A stretch of 64,000 nt of DNA from Hyphomicrobiales bacterium. GTDB taxonomy: Bacteria; Pseudomonadota; Alphaproteobacteria; Rhizobiales; Xanthobacteraceae. The stretch lies in assembly GCA_021732215.1 (NCBI GenBank), contig JAKFVL010000001.1:218351-282350 (forward strand). Reading direction: 5' to 3'. Shown here in pieces: positions 55,944-63,975 of this stretch. A program made the translations under genes and the position numbers. The first letter of the stretch is position 1. Every line of letters begins with the position of its first letter. The notes beneath the pieces were generated by a model, which worked only from the letters and a program-made list of their open reading frames with translations, did no database searches and was not told where the DNA came from.

Positions 55944-56038
55944 GGTACACAGACCCGGAAATCGAAATGAATCAGACGGCGTTCCGGACGGCTCCAGATA
56001 CCGGCGGCGTCAGGGATCGAGGCAACAGGACCAGGTCA

Positions 56039-56680
56039 ATGGCCGCAAGCGACCGCCCCACGCTCAAAGTCGTCGGCGAGGACGACAGCGCCAAGCGCCG
56101 CCAGATCATGGACGGCGCCAAGAAGGTCTTTCTGGACCTCGGATTCGATGGCGCCAGTATGGGTGAGATCTCCCGCGCCGCCGGAGTTTCCAAAGGGACG
56201 CTCTATGTCTATTTCTCCGACAAGAGCAGCCTGTTCGAGGCCATCGTCGAGCAGCAGAATCTCGATCAAGGCAAGGCGTCGTTCAATTTCGATCCCGCTC
56301 AGGATCTCGAGACAACCCTCAAGAATTTCGGCCGCGCCTACATCGAGTTGCTATGCCGGCCCGAAGGAGGCTCGGCGCTTCGCACCGTGATGGCGATTGC
56401 CGAGCGCATGCCGGAGGTCGGCAAGCGATTTTACGAGAAGGTGATCTTCTTCACCGTGCAGAGCCTTGCCGGCTTCCTCCAGGCCAAGGTGGAAGCCAGA
56501 GAACTCGTGATCGACGATTGCGAGCTGGCGGCGACCCAGTTCATGCAGGTGTGCCAATCGACGCTGTTCCAGCCTTACATCTTTCAGGTCAAACCTGCGC
56601 CTTCGCCCGGACAAGTCGAACGTGTGGTGGCGAGCGCGACGCGGATGTTCATGGCAGCCTACGGTGCGAAGAAAAGCTAG
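56039..56680 (+). CDS. TetR/AcrR family transcriptional regulator
   Basis: A 213-residue repressor. The helix-turn-helix domain is residues about 18-65: RQIMDGAKKVFLDLGFDGAS, MGEISRAAGVSKGTLYVYFS and DKSSLFEAIVE. The C-terminal half is the ligand-binding helical domain. It is divergent from emrAB with a 21-bp palindrome between them, so it very likely represses emrAB and itself until a substrate binds. I prefer ATG 56039; ATG 55967 in the same frame would add 24 polar residues and start closer to the operator. Its stop overlaps the convergent extensin-like gene's stop within a CTAG. Confidence 0.88.
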   Translation: MAASDRPTLKVVGEDDSAKRRQIMDGAKKVFLDLGFDGASMGEISRAAGVSKGTLYVYFSDKSSLFEAIVEQQNLDQGKASFNFDPAQDLETTLKNFGRAYIELLCRPEGGSALRTVMAIAERMPEVGKRFYEKVIFFTVQSLAGFLQAKVEARELVIDDCELAATQFMQVCQSTLFQPYIFQVKPAPSPGQVERVVASATRMFMAAYGAKKS

Positions 56681-57969
56681 CGGCCGTAACGGACCTTCGA
56701 CTCGTCCTCGATGGTGTCGCGGTCTTCCTTCGAGAGCGGCGCACGCGAGAATACCCGTTTCCAGTTCTGCGTGATCGAGCCGGTGATGCCCGCATCGCGG
56801 CTGGCGTAGCCGCCGCGCGGCGTGGCGCGCGATGCGATCTGGTCCGCCGACAAGGCCGCAGGCTGGCAAATCACGCGGCCGCTGTTCCGCCTCATCATGT
56901 CAACGTGGATATGGTCGTAGTGATAGATGTTCGATCCGGGCGCCAGCACCGTGTTGAATTGCTGGCATGCAGCCGACTGGATTTCCCGCAGGAAACCCTG
57001 CTCTTCCGGCAATCCCTTCCATCCGTCCTTGACCGAAATGCGCCGCCCGTCGGCAAGCACGAAGGCCGAGATGTCGAGCGCGTTGCCGAATGCATGCTCC
57101 GAGATTTGAGAACTGCGGTTGCCGTTCATGCCGCGGCACGAATATGCGGAAATCTGCTTGATCTCCACCACGCGCGCGCCGAGCCAGCGCGTCGCCGCCG
57201 GCTGAATCGCATCCGCGATCCAGCGGTCGAGGGCTGACACGATCGGACAGGCCAACGTCGCCGGCGGCTGGACGGATACAGGCCCGATCGACCCGACCGC
57301 GTTGCCACGGCCCAACCTCGGAGGCGCGCCGTCCGGCGGCTGAGCGCGAGGTGCTGCCGCACGATCGTTATGAAGCGGCGTGCGATATCCATCACCGCCG
57401 CGTCGCCCGTAGCCCTGCTGTCCGTAGCCGCGCTGCGGTGGTGACGTCTCTTCCGCCTCGGGATCGGGTTCGTCCGGCTCCGGTGTATTGATGCCCGGCG
57501 CTGACAAAGACACCGGACCGTTGCCAGACGGCGGATAGGCGCTGGCGCGCGCCTGCGCGGCATACGGCTCTCGCGATGGATATGCTTGTGGCGGCGGATA
57601 TGATGGTGACGGATAGGACGATGGCGGTTGCGACGCGACTTGCGGAGGATCGTTCACCGGCCAGCGCGGTTGTCCGCGTCCGATCCCGGCCGGCGGCCGC
57701 AATTCATCGGCAAACCCGAACGCGCCGTTGCTCTCGCCGAGCGAAGCGACTTTCAGAGGAAATTCCGCGCCGCAAACGCCCGGACCGCTGATCGGACTGA
57801 CCCGCACGAGGTCAGCCGTCTCCTTGATCGATCCGGATTTGAGACAGGCGACTTCCGCCTCGCGCCGCCAGGGTTCGCGTTCCGCGCTCTGAAAAAAGCC
57901 GCGCCCGCAACCTGCCAGCGATACGAGGACGAAGGAGCCGACGAGATACAAACGAACTCCGCGCGTCAT
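56677..57969 (-). CDS. extensin-like C-terminal domain lipoprotein
   Basis: A 430-residue envelope lipoprotein. The lipobox LAGC puts the lipidated Cys at residue 21. The middle is a Pro/Ser/Tyr-rich disordered region (residues about 95-230) reminiscent of plant extensin, which gave the family its name. The C-terminal domain (about 250-375) has ISEHAFGNALDISAF and YHYDHIHVDM. This His/Asp/His-x-His layout is like LAS-type zinc D-Ala-D-Ala peptidases, so a wall-peptidase role is plausible; the metal site is inferred. It is convergent with tetR, overlapping 4 nt. Confidence 0.85.
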   Translation of the reverse strand: MTRGVRLYLVGSFVLVSLAGCGRGFFQSAEREPWRREAEVACLKSGSIKETADLVRVSPISGPGVCGAEFPLKVASLGESNGAFGFADELRPPAGIGRGQPRWPVNDPPQVASQPPSSYPSPSYPPPQAYPSREPYAAQARASAYPPSGNGPVSLSAPGINTPEPDEPDPEAEETSPPQRGYGQQGYGRRGGDGYRTPLHNDRAAAPRAQPPDGAPPRLGRGNAVGSIGPVSVQPPATLACPIVSALDRWIADAIQPAATRWLGARVVEIKQISAYSCRGMNGNRSSQISEHAFGNALDISAFVLADGRRISVKDGWKGLPEEQGFLREIQSAACQQFNTVLAPGSNIYHYDHIHVDMMRRNSGRVICQPAALSADQIASRATPRGGYASRDAGITGSITQNWKRVFSRAPLSKEDRDTIEDESKVRYGR

Positions 57970-58176
57970 GCGCGCAACGTTCGGCGAATTTACTTAAAGA
58001 CTCTTCAACATATTGATTTTTATGGATTTTTAACCACGTTTCGCGATCGCGAGCAGGCCGGCTGAAAGATGCGATGAAACCGTGGATACAGCAGCGTGGC
58101 TGTCTTTTATTCCCGGAACGCTTTGGTAGCCTTGCGCGTTACAACGAGCCACCCGCGTCAACAAGGGAGCTTTCCC

Positions 58177-58260
58177 ATGACTTTCGCCGGTAGACTGCAA
58201 GTTGTTGCCACGTATGCAGCGTTCGCCTTTGTCGGCGCCATCGTGCTGGGCATGATCTAG
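58177..58260 (+). CDS. 27-residue single-helix membrane microprotein
   Basis: A short ORF with ATG 58177 and TAG 58258-58260. It reads MTFAGRLQVVATYAAFAFVG and ends AIVLGMI. A few polar residues precede one hydrophobic helix (about residues 9-27). A strong AAGGGAG ribosome site lies 7 nt upstream. It sits alone in a 570-bp region between the extensin-like gene and the second L,D-transpeptidase. I believe similar tiny ORFs exist in Bradyrhizobium, but I could not check. Function unknown. Confidence 0.65.
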   Translation: MTFAGRLQVVATYAAFAFVGAIVLGMI

Positions 58261-58543
58261 CCCGCGCTTGTTTCCCGATTTCAATGACGACGTTTCATGT
58301 CGCGCGAAAATCGAAGTGATACGTCGTTTGGCCATCCATAAGGTTTGATTTGCGCGATCGGTAAGATTTGCCCGGGCGCGATCAGCGTCTCGCAACGACT
58401 GTGTCGTCGCCGCGGCGTGATGAAACATTTCTGATACGCGACGAAACCATTTTACGCTTTCGGCGCAAAACTTCTGAAGCTCATCGTGACTATTGATCTC
58501 CCCAACGAGACGGCCGGACCGGCGCTGTCAGGGAGACTTCAAG

Positions 58544-59242
58544 ATGTTTTCGGTGGATCAATTTTCAAAGAAGACCTTTTCGATCGCAGCCTGTTCAATC
58601 GCGACCATGAGCGCTCTCGCGCTTGGCCTGAGCCTCGCGACACCTGCGCAGGCTGCGCCGTTCAACCCGTTCCCGTTCCTGCCGCTGCCGTATGAAGCCG
58701 CACCCGTCCCCGCGCCTGCTCCGCAAGTTGACGCCGGCGACGAAGTTCGCACCGAAATGCCGGCGCATCTCAAGCGCCAGATCGTCAGCTATCCGAGCCG
58801 CGAAGCGCCGGGCACCATCATCATCGATACGCCGAACACCTATCTCTACTACGTACTCGGCAATGGCCGCGCGATGCGCTATGGCATCGGCGTCGGCCGT
58901 CAGGGCTTCACCTGGTCCGGAACGCAGACGGTCAGCCGCAAGGCCGAGTGGCCCGCCTGGACGCCGCCCGCCGACATGCTCGCCCGCCAGCCCTATCTGC
59001 CGCGCCACATGGCCGGAGGTCCCGGCAATCCCCTCGGCGCTCGCGCCATGTATCTCGGCAGCTCGATCTATCGCATCCACGGCACCAACGATCCGACGAC
59101 GATCGGCGGCCGGGTGTCTTCGGGCTGTATCCGCCTCACCAACGAAGACGTCAGCGACCTCTATGCGCGCGTCAACGTCGGCACCAAGGTGATCGTGTTG
59201 CCGATGGAGCGCCGCGCCGACAACGGCGATCGCCGCGGCTGA
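58544..59242 (+). CDS. L,D-transpeptidase (YkuD domain)
   Basis: A 232-residue periplasmic transpeptidase, distinct from the one at 14900. The N-terminal signal (about residues 8-37, ending ATPAQA) is followed by a short Pro-rich linker. The YkuD domain runs from TIIIDTPNTYLYYVLGNGRA to the end. Catalytic residues: His179 in YRIHGTNDP and Cys195 in RVSSGCIRLTNEDV. Residues around GGPGNPLGARAMYLG match the ErfK/YbiS type, which can attach lipoproteins or make 3-3 crosslinks. ATG 58544 follows GGGAG; the upstream frame start at 58493 is not used. A terminator follows at 59306. Confidence 0.9.
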   Translation: MFSVDQFSKKTFSIAACSIATMSALALGLSLATPAQAAPFNPFPFLPLPYEAAPVPAPAPQVDAGDEVRTEMPAHLKRQIVSYPSREAPGTIIIDTPNTYLYYVLGNGRAMRYGIGVGRQGFTWSGTQTVSRKAEWPAWTPPADMLARQPYLPRHMAGGPGNPLGARAMYLGSSIYRIHGTNDPTTIGGRVSSGCIRLTNEDVSDLYARVNVGTKVIVLPMERRADNGDRRG

Positions 59243-59305
59243 TCGCCAAGCCGCTCGCAACGAAGTCCCTGCCGGACTGCTCCCCACAGTTCGGCTCAAT
59301 GGAAG

Positions 59306-59331
59306 CGGCGCGCTGACAAGCGCGCCGTTTT
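59306..59331 (+). terminator. rho-independent terminator after L,D-transpeptidase
   Basis: CGGCGCGCT (59306-59314), a 4-nt loop GACA and AGCGCGCCG (59319-59327) form a perfect 9-bp GC stem, followed by TTTT. It lies 64 bp past the stop codon on the same strand. Confidence 0.8.
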
Positions 59332-59384
59332 CATGTCTGCGCATCGGGATGGCGCAGCCGCACCTCAACGTCTAGTCTCGCGCC

Positions 59385-59840
59385 ATGTTCGCCGACCTTG
59401 CACAGCCTGTCTGGCACAGTCCCGCCACCGTGTTCGCACAGCTTTCGGGACGATGGTCGCTGACGCGCGCGCTGAGCACCGGCGCGTCGATCACCGGTGA
59501 GGCGACCTTCATGCCGCGTAAAGATGGCGCTCTCGCCTATCGCGAAGCCGGCAAGCTCCGGCTTCCCGGCGGGCAAACATTCGACGCGGAACGCCGTTAC
59601 CTCTACCGCGCGGCGGAAGACGGCTTTTCGGTGTTCTTTGCCGAGCAACCCGAACAACTCTTTCATCGAATCGCACTGCACGAGACTGACGGCGCGCTGC
59701 ATGGTCACGCGCATCACCCGTGCCGAGACGACGCCTATATCAGTACTTACGAATTCCATCGCGACGGCAGCTTCACGCTGATCCACGACGTGTCCGGACC
59801 GGCCAAGAACTACCGCTCGCAAACCGTGTTCCGCCGCTGA
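59385..59840 (+). CDS. DUF6314 family protein
   Basis: A 151-residue cytoplasmic protein. Core blocks are QLSGRWSLTRALSTGASITG, ALAYREAGKLRLPGGQTFDA, RRYLYRAAEDGFSVFFAEQP and YEFHRDGSFTLIHDVSGPAK. This is the compact beta-barrel pattern of DUF6314, a family of unknown function. ATG 59385 is in the gap after the terminator, so it has its own transcript. No catalytic residues are assigned. It is followed 103 bp later by the DUF4403 gene. Confidence 0.75.
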   Translation: MFADLAQPVWHSPATVFAQLSGRWSLTRALSTGASITGEATFMPRKDGALAYREAGKLRLPGGQTFDAERRYLYRAAEDGFSVFFAEQPEQLFHRIALHETDGALHGHAHHPCRDDAYISTYEFHRDGSFTLIHDVSGPAKNYRSQTVFRR

Positions 59841-59943
59841 TGCGGCTTAAAAGCCCACAACTTCAGGACCAGCTTCCCGCACTGGCGCGACTCTGGACAC
59901 GCCTGTAGACTTTCGTCCGGATGGGTGGAGGTTTCGGGAGGCG

Positions 59944-61482
59944 ATGCGGCTCTCTCATATTCTGTTTGGCATCGTCGCCGTCGCGATTTCCTTTGTCGCG
60001 GCGTTGAAGATCATGGAGTGGGTCTCGCCCACCGCCTCCGGCCCCGCACCCGTGCTTGCCCAGTTGCCGCCGCTTCAGCCGGTCACGCGCAACTCGGTCA
60101 TCATCGCACCGATCGCTGTGACGCTGACCGCGATCCGCGACAGCATCGACCGCGCCGCTCCGCGCAATTTCAACGGCAAGGCCGACAATCCCGCCAAGCA
60201 GATTCTCTCCAATGCCGACATCAACTGGAATATCGTCCGCGGGCCGATCGCGGCCAGCGCGAGCGGTACGGCCAACGATCTGGTGCTCAACACCCCGCTC
60301 AACGGCAAGCTCGCCATCGCCGGCAACCTGTCAAATGTCTCCGGCGAAGCCCTGAGCAACCTGATCGGCGGCAATCTCGGCAAGCAGATCGGCAACATCG
60401 CGATCAAGCAATTCAACGCCAACGGCGAGATCCGCGGCAATGTCGGCATCGTGGCGCGGCCGACGCTGTTGCCGAACTGGCGGCTAGAGCCTGCGCTGTC
60501 AGCGCAGGTCAATCTCGGCGATACCTCGCTCACCATCGGCGGCGTTCGAGTCAATGTGCCAACGCAGATGAAGCCGGTGATCGACAAGTCCGTTGCCGAG
60601 CAGATGGCGGCGCTGCAGCAGCGCATCCGCAACGATCCGACGCTCGAGCAGATCGCGCGGCGCGAATGGGCCAAGATGTGCCGCTCGATCCCGCTGAAGG
60701 GCGCGGCCGCCGGCCTGCCCGATTTCTGGCTGGAGCTTCGCCCGGTGCGTGCGGTCGCAGCCCAGCCGCGCACCGACGCGAAGGCCCTCAATCTCGTACT
60801 CGGCGTCGAAGCCGAAACCCACATCAGGTCCACCGAGACCAAACCGAACTGCCCGTTTCCGGCGGCGCTCGAAGTGATCCCGAGCACGGCCGGGCGTGTC
60901 AGCATCGGCGTGCCGCTCGATCTGCCGTTCACCGAGGTCAACAAGATCGTCGAGGCGCAACTCAAGAACCGCAAGTTTCCCGAGGACGGCAGCGGTCCTG
61001 CCGACGTCACGGTGCTGAAAGCCAGCGTTGCGCCGTCGGGCGAAAGGCTGCTGATTTCGCTGCTGGTCAACGCCAAGGAGAAGAAGAGCTTCTTCGGCTT
61101 CGGCGGCGAAGCCACCGTCCATGTCTGGGGCAAACCGGTACTCGACCAGACCGCGCAAACGCTGCGGCTGACCGACATCGAGCTTGCAGTGGAGTCAGAA
61201 GCCGCATTCGGCCTGCTCGGAACGGCGGCGCGCGCGGCAATGCCTTACATGCAGAAGGCGCTGGCCGATCGCGCCACCATCAACCTGAAGCCGTTCGCCG
61301 CCAACGCGCAGCAGAAGATCGCAGCCGTGATCGACGAATTTCGCACCAACGCCGACGGCCTGCGCGTCGATGCGGCGATCACCAGCATTCGCCTTGCAAA
61401 CATCGCATATGATTCAAAAACGCTTCGCGTCATCGCGGAAGCCGATGGCGCTCTCGCTGTGACCCTGACCAAGTTGCCCTGA
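59944..61482 (+). CDS. DUF4403 family envelope protein
   Basis: A 512-residue protein. One N-terminal helix (LFGIVAVAISFVAALKIM) anchors or exports it. The rest is a repetitive beta-rich body: NSVIIAPIAVTLTAIRDSID, INWNIVRGPIAASASGTAND, ADVTVLKASVAPSGERLLIS, ITSIRLANIAYDSKTLRVIA. These match DUF4403, a family of large periplasmic proteins that may bind lipids (SYLF/TULIP-like folds are proposed for some relatives; uncertain). ATG 59944 is followed by a good signal-like helix. The function is unknown; an envelope role is inferred from topology. Confidence 0.8.
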   Translation: MRLSHILFGIVAVAISFVAALKIMEWVSPTASGPAPVLAQLPPLQPVTRNSVIIAPIAVTLTAIRDSIDRAAPRNFNGKADNPAKQILSNADINWNIVRGPIAASASGTANDLVLNTPLNGKLAIAGNLSNVSGEALSNLIGGNLGKQIGNIAIKQFNANGEIRGNVGIVARPTLLPNWRLEPALSAQVNLGDTSLTIGGVRVNVPTQMKPVIDKSVAEQMAALQQRIRNDPTLEQIARREWAKMCRSIPLKGAAAGLPDFWLELRPVRAVAAQPRTDAKALNLVLGVEAETHIRSTETKPNCPFPAALEVIPSTAGRVSIGVPLDLPFTEVNKIVEAQLKNRKFPEDGSGPADVTVLKASVAPSGERLLISLLVNAKEKKSFFGFGGEATVHVWGKPVLDQTAQTLRLTDIELAVESEAAFGLLGTAARAAMPYMQKALADRATINLKPFAANAQQKIAAVIDEFRTNADGLRVDAAITSIRLANIAYDSKTLRVIAEADGALAVTLTKLP

Positions 61483-61740
61483 AATTGTCTTGATTGGCCT
61501 TGCTATCCCGTTTTTGCAGATCAGACCTTCGCTGAGCGTGTTCCACTCAAAGGCGCATCTGTTCTAGAAGCGCACTCCCCGCTGTCGGCGGGAACAGAAT
61601 CCGCACACGGATGCGGAACCCGTCGTTAGTCATCGCGTTGCATCGTTGCTTCGCCCTCGCATGTTTCTTGCGCGTTGCGTCCGAAACCTTGCGTATCCGC
61701 TTCATCCTCCAACAACGCTCGATCAATTCAAGGGACGAAC

Positions 61741-62187
61741 ATGAAAGCATTTGGCGTGAATTCATTTGTACTGGCCGCGCTGGCGGCTATCGCCGTCGCG
61801 CAACCCGCTCACGCACAACGCAGCAGCTATGACGGCATGATCGCCAGTCATGCGGCCGCCAACGGCGTTCCCGCCGAACTGGTGCATCGCGTGATCGTGC
61901 GCGAGAGCCGCTACAATCCGCGCGCTTCAAACAAGGGCAATTACGGCATGATGCAGATCCGTCTCGGGACCGCGCGTGCGCTTGGATACACCGGCACCGC
62001 GCAGGGCCTGCTCGATCCGGACACCAATCTCACTTACGCGGTGAAGTATCTCGCCGGCGCCTATCGCACCGCCGGTGGAAACCATGCCCAGGCCGTGCGT
62101 TATTATTCGAGCGGCTATTATTATGCCGCCAAGCGCCAGCGGCGCGGCGCGGCGTTGTCGGCCTTCGGACAGCAGCAGGGCAACTGA
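61741..62187 (+). CDS. lytic transglycosylase SLT domain protein
   Basis: A 148-residue small secreted muramidase. Signal peptide residues 1-25 end PAHA. The goose-lysozyme-like SLT domain has the catalytic Glu in HRVIVRESRYNPRASNKGNY, followed by GMMQIRLGTARALGYTGTAQ, DPDTNLTYAVKYLAGAYR and HAQAVRYYSSGYYYAAKR. These are standard SLT motifs I-IV. It cleaves MurNAc-GlcNAc bonds, forming anhydro ends. At 148 residues it is just the catalytic domain, probably free in the periplasm or attached elsewhere. ATG 61741 follows AGGGACG. Confidence 0.88.
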   Translation: MKAFGVNSFVLAALAAIAVAQPAHAQRSSYDGMIASHAAANGVPAELVHRVIVRESRYNPRASNKGNYGMMQIRLGTARALGYTGTAQGLLDPDTNLTYAVKYLAGAYRTAGGNHAQAVRYYSSGYYYAAKRQRRGAALSAFGQQQGN

Positions 62188-62233
62188 AACTCAAGACAAG
62201 ATCGCCCACAGGGCCGGCGGTATTCCAGACTCA

Positions 62234-62312
62234 CTAGTGGAGTGGATTTGACGTTCGCGATCCACCTTGCCGCGAGCTCATCATGCGAACGTCAAATCCT
62301 GAACACCACTAG
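62234..62312. repeat. double-hairpin element B, stem 1 (79 bp)
   Basis: The outer stem CTAGTGG pairs with CCACTAG. The internal loop is 3 versus 6 nt. The inner stem GGATTTGACGTTCGC pairs perfectly over 15 bp with GCGAACGTCAAATCC, closing a 26-nt loop. It is followed by a 13-bp spacer AATATAATATTTG. The length is identical to element A stem 1. Confidence 0.85.
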
Positions 62313-62325
62313 AATATAATATTTG

Positions 62326-62400
62326 CTAGTGGTCCTTTGACTCTAACATTCGCAAGAATGCCTCCGAAACGGGATGCGAATGTTAGAATCGGACCACTGG
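62326..62400. repeat. double-hairpin element B, stem 2 (75 bp)
   Basis: The outer stem CTAGTGGTCC pairs with GGACCACTGG with one mismatch near the end. The inner stem TCTAACATTCGCA pairs over 13 bp with TGCGAATGTTAGA. The loop is about 21 nt. It lies between the transglycosylase gene and the TPP riboswitch. Confidence 0.83.
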
Positions 62401-62528
62401 CCCGGCCCCGCGCGCCGGGCTTTTGTTTGTCCCGATGCTGCTCGACGAGGGGCCGTGAACCGTTCCGGATGGCGGGAATGCTGGCCCAAACCATTGACAT
62501 GCCCCATGGGGTGCATATCGTAATGATC

Positions 62529-62651
62529 GTTCCGAGGGGGGCTCCGGCGAGGAGCTGAGATACCGCACACTCTTAAATTCGCGCTCGCGCGCGGAATTTG
62601 GAGACCGCGGTGACCCTTTGAACCTGATCCGGGTCATGCCGGCGAAGGGAC
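62529..62651 (+). ncRNA. TPP riboswitch (THI element)
   Basis: The conserved THI-box parts are clear: a G-rich 5' block with GAGGAGCTGAGATACCG, a variable P3 arm (TTCGCGCTCGCGCGCGGAA), and the pyrophosphate-sensor half ACCCTTTGAACCTGATCCGG, GTCATGCCGGCGAAGGGA. P1 pairs GTTCC (62529) with GGGAC (62651). The ribosome site AGGGACAGGG of thiO overlaps the P1 3' strand, so binding of thiamine pyrophosphate should block translation initiation. It controls thiO-thiS. Confidence 0.93.
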
Positions 62652-62655
62652 AGGG

Positions 62656-63681
62656 ATGGTTACGAACCTCAAGCCGCACGCGGCATCCATCAGCGTTATC
62701 GGAGCCGGAATCGCAGGCGCATGGCAGGCGCTGGCTTTCGCGCGGGCCGGTCACGACGTCACCCTTTATGAGCGCGACAGTGCTGCGATGACGCAGGCAA
62801 CCAGCCACTGGGCCGGCGGCATGCTGGCGCCGTGGTGCGAAGCCGAAGCATCCGAGCCGGTCATCACGCGCCTCGGCGCGCGTTCGCTCGATCTGTGGCG
62901 CGAGGCGCTGCCCGACACGCCGTTCAACGGCTCGCTAGTGGTGTCGCATCCGCGCGACCGCGCCGACTTCGATCGCTTCGCCAAACTCACCACGCATCAC
63001 GCGCGCATTGAGGCAGAAGGGATTGCCGCGCTCGAACCGGCGCTCGAAGGCCAGTTCCGCGACGCACTGTTCTTCGCCGATGAAGGCCATGTCGAGCCGC
63101 GCGAGGCACTGCCGCGCCTGCACGACCGTGCGGCGTCCGCTGGCGCTGCGATTGCATTCGACACCGAGTGGCAACCGGACGATCTCAAGGACGACAACAA
63201 TAATATCGTGATCGATTGCCGCGGGCTTGCCGCGCGTGAGGACGGCGACGCGGAGTTGCGAGGTGTTAAAGGCGAGATGATCGTGGTCGAGACCGATGAG
63301 GTTTCCCTGTCCCGCCCGGTGCGCCTGATCCATCCGCGCTGGCCGCTCTACATCATCCCGCGCGGCGACAATCGTTTCATGATCGGCGCGACTTCGATCG
63401 AGAGCGAGGATCGCGGCGTCAGCGTTCGCTCGGCGCTCGAACTGCTGAGCGCCGCCTACGCGGTGCATCCGGCCTTTGCCGAGGCGCGCATCGTCGAGAT
63501 CGGCGCCGGCTTGCGGCCAGCCTATCCCGACAACCTGCCGCGCATCGCGATCGATGGGCAACGCATCTCGGTGAACGGACTTTATCGCCACGGCTTTCTT
63601 CTGGCACCGGCGCTCGCCGAACTCACCCTCGGCTATGTGGAGCGCGGCGCGATCGACAACGAGGTGATGCGATGCGCCTGA
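62656..63681 (+). CDS. thiO: glycine oxidase ThiO
   Basis: A 341-residue FAD-dependent amine oxidase. It oxidises glycine to the imine (dehydroglycine) used by ThiG to build the thiazole of thiamine. The dinucleotide motif SVIGAGIAGAWQALAFARAG is at residue 13, with the acidic VTLYERDS. ALEPALEGQFRDALFFADEG and RPAYPDNLPRIAIDGQRISV are DAAO-family blocks. It starts 4 bp after the riboswitch, with its ribosome site inside it. Its stop overlaps thiS by 10 nt. The start is fixed by the riboswitch. Confidence 0.92.
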   Translation: MVTNLKPHAASISVIGAGIAGAWQALAFARAGHDVTLYERDSAAMTQATSHWAGGMLAPWCEAEASEPVITRLGARSLDLWREALPDTPFNGSLVVSHPRDRADFDRFAKLTTHHARIEAEGIAALEPALEGQFRDALFFADEGHVEPREALPRLHDRAASAGAAIAFDTEWQPDDLKDDNNNIVIDCRGLAAREDGDAELRGVKGEMIVVETDEVSLSRPVRLIHPRWPLYIIPRGDNRFMIGATSIESEDRGVSVRSALELLSAAYAVHPAFAEARIVEIGAGLRPAYPDNLPRIAIDGQRISVNGLYRHGFLLAPALAELTLGYVERGAIDNEVMRCA

Positions 63682-63869
63682 CCGTCAACGGCGAACCGAT
63701 GGACATCAAGGCCACGCGCGTCGATGCGCTGCTCGGCGAGCTTGAATATGAAGGCACGCATCTCGCCGTCGCGGTGAACTACGACGTGGTGCCGCGCGCG
63801 CAGTGGGCGCAGACGCCACTCAACGATGGCGACGCGGTTGAGATTCTCACGCCACGGCAGGGGGGGTGA
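63672..63869 (+). CDS. thiS: sulfur carrier protein ThiS
   Basis: A 65-residue ubiquitin-like sulfur carrier. MRLTVNGEPMDIKATRVDAL, LAVAVNYDVVPRAQWAQTPL, NDGDAVEILTPRQGG. The C-terminal Gly-Gly is the site that is adenylated and thiocarboxylated before delivering sulfur to ThiG. The start overlaps thiO by 10 nt. No thiG begins before the window's end; repeat DNA lies immediately downstream. Confidence 0.93.
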   Translation: MRLTVNGEPMDIKATRVDALLGELEYEGTHLAVAVNYDVVPRAQWAQTPLNDGDAVEILTPRQGG

Positions 63870-63927
63870 GGATGAACCGGCGAGCCTTGGCCCTTTTGTC
63901 GTCGTCGCTGCGAACGCAACTTCTGTT

Positions 63928-63975
63928 ACCTCCCCCCTTGTGGGGGAGGTCGACGCGAAGCGTCGGGAGGGGGGT
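63928..63975. repeat. palindromic repeat (CCCCCTTGTGGGGG family)
   Basis: Nested hairpins. The short one is ACCTCCCCCCTTGTGGGGGA plus GGT. A longer one closes ACCTCCCCCC with GGGAGGGGGGT around CGACGCGAAGCGTCG. It lies 58 bp after thiS. It is related to the copy at 42062. Confidence 0.75.
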
